Shown here: positions 62,284 through 64,000 of the stretch, in pieces | Layout of the letters: the number at the start of each line of letters is the position of its first letter | Numbering within the stretch: the first letter of the stretch is position 1 | Source: an uncultured Oenococcus sp. | Lineage (GTDB): Bacteria; Bacillota; Bacilli; Lactobacillales; Lactobacillaceae | Direction of reading: 5' to 3' | NCBI GenBank assembly: GCA_934229385.1 | Contig: CAKQDH010000003.1 | Location: 62,001 to 126,000 of the forward strand | DNA length: 64,000 nucleotides | Program-made: the position numbers and the translations under genes | The notes under the pieces: generated by a model | Databases searched by the model: none | What the model saw: only the letters and a program-made list of their open reading frames with translations | Told to the model about the DNA's origin: nothing

Positions 62284-64000
62284 TTATTTACTATGATCGT
62301 CATCATTTTTTGAGGGCTTATTAGATTGATCCTGGTTATTATCAGAACTATTATCCTTGTCTGAACTAGAAGTTAGGTTAGAAGTTGTGTCTTCTTCTTG
62401 CTGCTTCTTTTCAGCGGCTTCTTTAGTTTGTTCATAAGAAAGGGGTTTAGAAGACTCATTTTGTTGTTTATTGCCACCAGGAAGATGGCCAGTTTTATAC
62501 AAAGACTTAATTTGGGCTTCATTTAACGTTTCATATTCTCGCAAAGCATTAGCGATCGCATGATGTTGCTTTGAATGTCCTGTTATAATATTAACTGCTC
62601 TCTGATATGCTTCATTAGTTAATCGATGGACTTCCTCATCAATCAATTCACTGGTCCGCTGAGAATATTCGGGATTGGGATTCACTTGTTCTTGCATAGT
62701 TGCATTAGCGTTCCCTTCTAATTGAACCATACCTAATTTTTTAGACATCCCAAATTCTGTAACCATTCTTCTAGCCAATTGAGTGGCCTGCTGAAAATCA
62801 TTAGCTGCACCAGAACTAGCTTGATGATAAATAATCATTTCAGCAGCTCTACCACCCATGAGCCCAGCAAGTTGTTCCTTAGCATCCTTTTCTGTTAATA
62901 GAGAAGTTTCTTCTTTAGGCATCATTAATGCAAATCCGCCTGTCCTTCCCCGAGGAACAATTGTAACTTTTCGTACTACCCTTGCATCACTCATTACAAG
63001 ACCAACAAGTGCATGACCAGCTTCATGGAAAGATACTCTTTCTCTTTCGGGGCCGGTAATTTTCTTATCTTTTTGAGCAGGACCAGCAATAATCCGGTCT
63101 TCAGCTTCGTCTAAATCAGCAGGTGTTATAGAGGATTTATTACCTCTTGCTGCCAAAAGTGCTGCTTCATTTAAAAGGTTCTCTAAATCGGAACCAACAA
63201 ATCCTGGTGTTTGTTGTGCAATTACTTTTAAATTAACTTTTTGATTAAGAGGCTTATTCTTTGCATGAACACGTAAAATCGCTTCTCGGCCTCTAACATC
63301 TGGAGCTCCAACCATAATTTTTCTATCAAAACGACCGGACCTAGTTAAAGCTGGATCTAAAAGCTCAGCTCTGTTAGTAGAAGCAAGGACAATCACACCT
63401 TCATTACCGACAAATCCATCCATTTCTATTAAAATTTGATTAAGGGTTTGCTCTCTTTCATCATTACCTCCGCCCATTCCGGCGCCACGACGACGGCCAA
63501 CAGCATCTATTTCATCAATAAAAATAATAGAAGGAGCAGCTTTTTTAGCATTCTCAAATAAACTGCGAACTCGGCTAGCTCCCACACCAACAAACATTTC
63601 AACAAAATCAGAACCAGAGATATTGAAGAAGGGGACTCTTGCTTCACCTGCAACAGCCTTTGCTAATAATGTTTTTCCGGTTCCTGGAGGGCCTTCTAAA
63701 AGAACTCCTTTTGGAATATGAGCTCCTAAACGTGTAAATTTTTTAGGGTCTTTTAAAAATTCAACAACTTCAACAAGTTCTTGTTTTTCAGCTTCTACAC
63801 CAGCAACGTCAGAAAAACGAACTTTATTTTTTTTAGGGTCAGATGGCTTAGTTTTAGATTGGCCAAAATTCATAAGGCCACCACCTCTACCAGCTCCTTT
63901 GCCTCCACGTTGACTACCAATTAACATCCAATATAATAAACCAAATAAAATTAAGGTTGGAATAGTAGCGGACAAAATTGAAGACCAAAAATTAGAAGGC
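62284..64000 (-). CDS. ftsH: ATP-dependent zinc metalloprotease FtsH, N-terminus cut by window edge
   Basis: Membrane AAA protease that degrades misfolded and regulatory membrane proteins. 571 codons are visible; the frame is open to base 64000, so the first membrane helix and extracytoplasmic domain lie outside. Seen in order: second helix ([17 protein letters not shown]), AAA domain with [44 protein letters not shown], and the zinc site [10 protein letters not shown] with the downstream acidic ligand region. The last ~60 residues are a Ser/Asp/Gln-rich tail. Followed by a terminator. Confidence 0.97.
   Translation of the reverse strand, partial: PSNFWSSILSATIPTLILFGLLYWMLIGSQRGGKGAGRGGGLMNFGQSKTKPSDPKKNKVRFSDVAGVEAEKQELVEVVEFLKDPKKFTRLGAHIPKGVLLEGPPGTGKTLLAKAVAGEARVPFFNISGSDFVEMFVGVGASRVRSLFENAKKAAPSIIFIDEIDAVGRRRGAGMGGGNDEREQTLNQILIEMDGFVGNEGVIVLASTNRAELLDPALTRSGRFDRKIMVGAPDVRGREAILRVHAKNKPLNQKVNLKVIAQQTPGFVGSDLENLLNEAALLAARGNKSSITPADLDEAEDRIIAGPAQKDKKITGPERERVSFHEAGHALVGLVMSDARVVRKVTIVPRGRTGGFALMMPKEETSLLTEKDAKEQLAGLMGGRAAEMIIYHQASSGAANDFQQATQLARRMVTEFGMSKKLGMVQLEGNANATMQEQVNPNPEYSQRTSELIDEEVHRLTNEAYQRAVNIITGHSKQHHAIANALREYETLNEAQIKSLYKTGHLPGGNKQQNESSKPLSYEQTKEAAEKKQQEEDTTSNLTSSSDKDNSSDNNQDQSNKPSKNDDDHSK

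Overview
The window is a compact, very AT-rich stretch of chromosome from a Firmicute. Gene content and order point to Lactobacillaceae: rimP-nusA-ylxR-infB-rbfA, plsX-acpP-rnc-ftsY-ylxM-ffh, pcrA-ligA-camS, galK-galT-galM, dut-radA, and a T-box in front of thrS. The GAPDH active-site context (SCTTQSLAPLA) and the low G+C suggest a fast-evolving, possibly heterofermentative insect- or plant-associated lineage, but genus cannot be fixed from this sequence. No rRNA, IS element, prophage or CRISPR array was seen.

Layout. 1-3.6 kb: start of pyruvate carboxylase (cut by the window edge), a SorC-type regulator and a short biotin ligase that would biotinylate the carboxylase. 3.6-9 kb: a gene-poor gap, T-box-controlled thrS, two hydrolases and a flavodoxin. 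9-19 kb: mutS2, the SRP genes ffh-ylxM-ftsY, rnc, acpP, plsX, fakA, an Asp23-like gene and rpmB. 19-23 kb: tRNA-Leu, tRNA-Thr, a decayed gene, a deoxynucleoside kinase, a degenerate PAP2-like membrane protein and an LCP ligase. 23-34.6 kb: translation/transcription operon (rbfA to rimP), camS, ligA, pcrA, tRNA-Arg and secG. 34.6-42.4 kb: gap, tRNA-Arg, ntd-pnuC, uvrA and uvrB. 42.5-48.1 kb: the galactose (Leloir) operon and convergent phosphoglucomutase. 48.1-57.2 kb: YibE/F pair, phosphatase, gltX, rdgB, radA, dut, two orphan small genes and gpmA. 57.5-64 kb: hsp20, an aminopeptidase-like hydrolase, tRNA-Thr/tRNA-Asn, lysS, hslO and ftsH (cut by the window edge).

Two themes stand out. First, genes inside operons have good Shine-Dalgarno sites, while many genes that begin a transcription unit (hslO, secG, pcrA, rnc, uvrA, uvrB, rimP, pgm, dut, gpmA and others) have none and instead carry a -10-like hexamer, often with an extended TGn, 6-9 nt before the start codon. 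That is the layout of leaderless mRNAs. Second, several regulatory or quality-control sites have been lost while the core of the protein is kept: the ThrRS editing residues, all four zinc-binding cysteines of Hsp33, the PAP2 catalytic residues, the CamS lipobox cysteine, and the genes recG, smc and ylxQ at their usual positions. The thrS T-box specifier (ACU) is the exact complement of a tRNA-Thr(AGU) in this window, an A34 tRNA that is unusual in bacteria.

All calls were made by reading the sequence; no database search was run.
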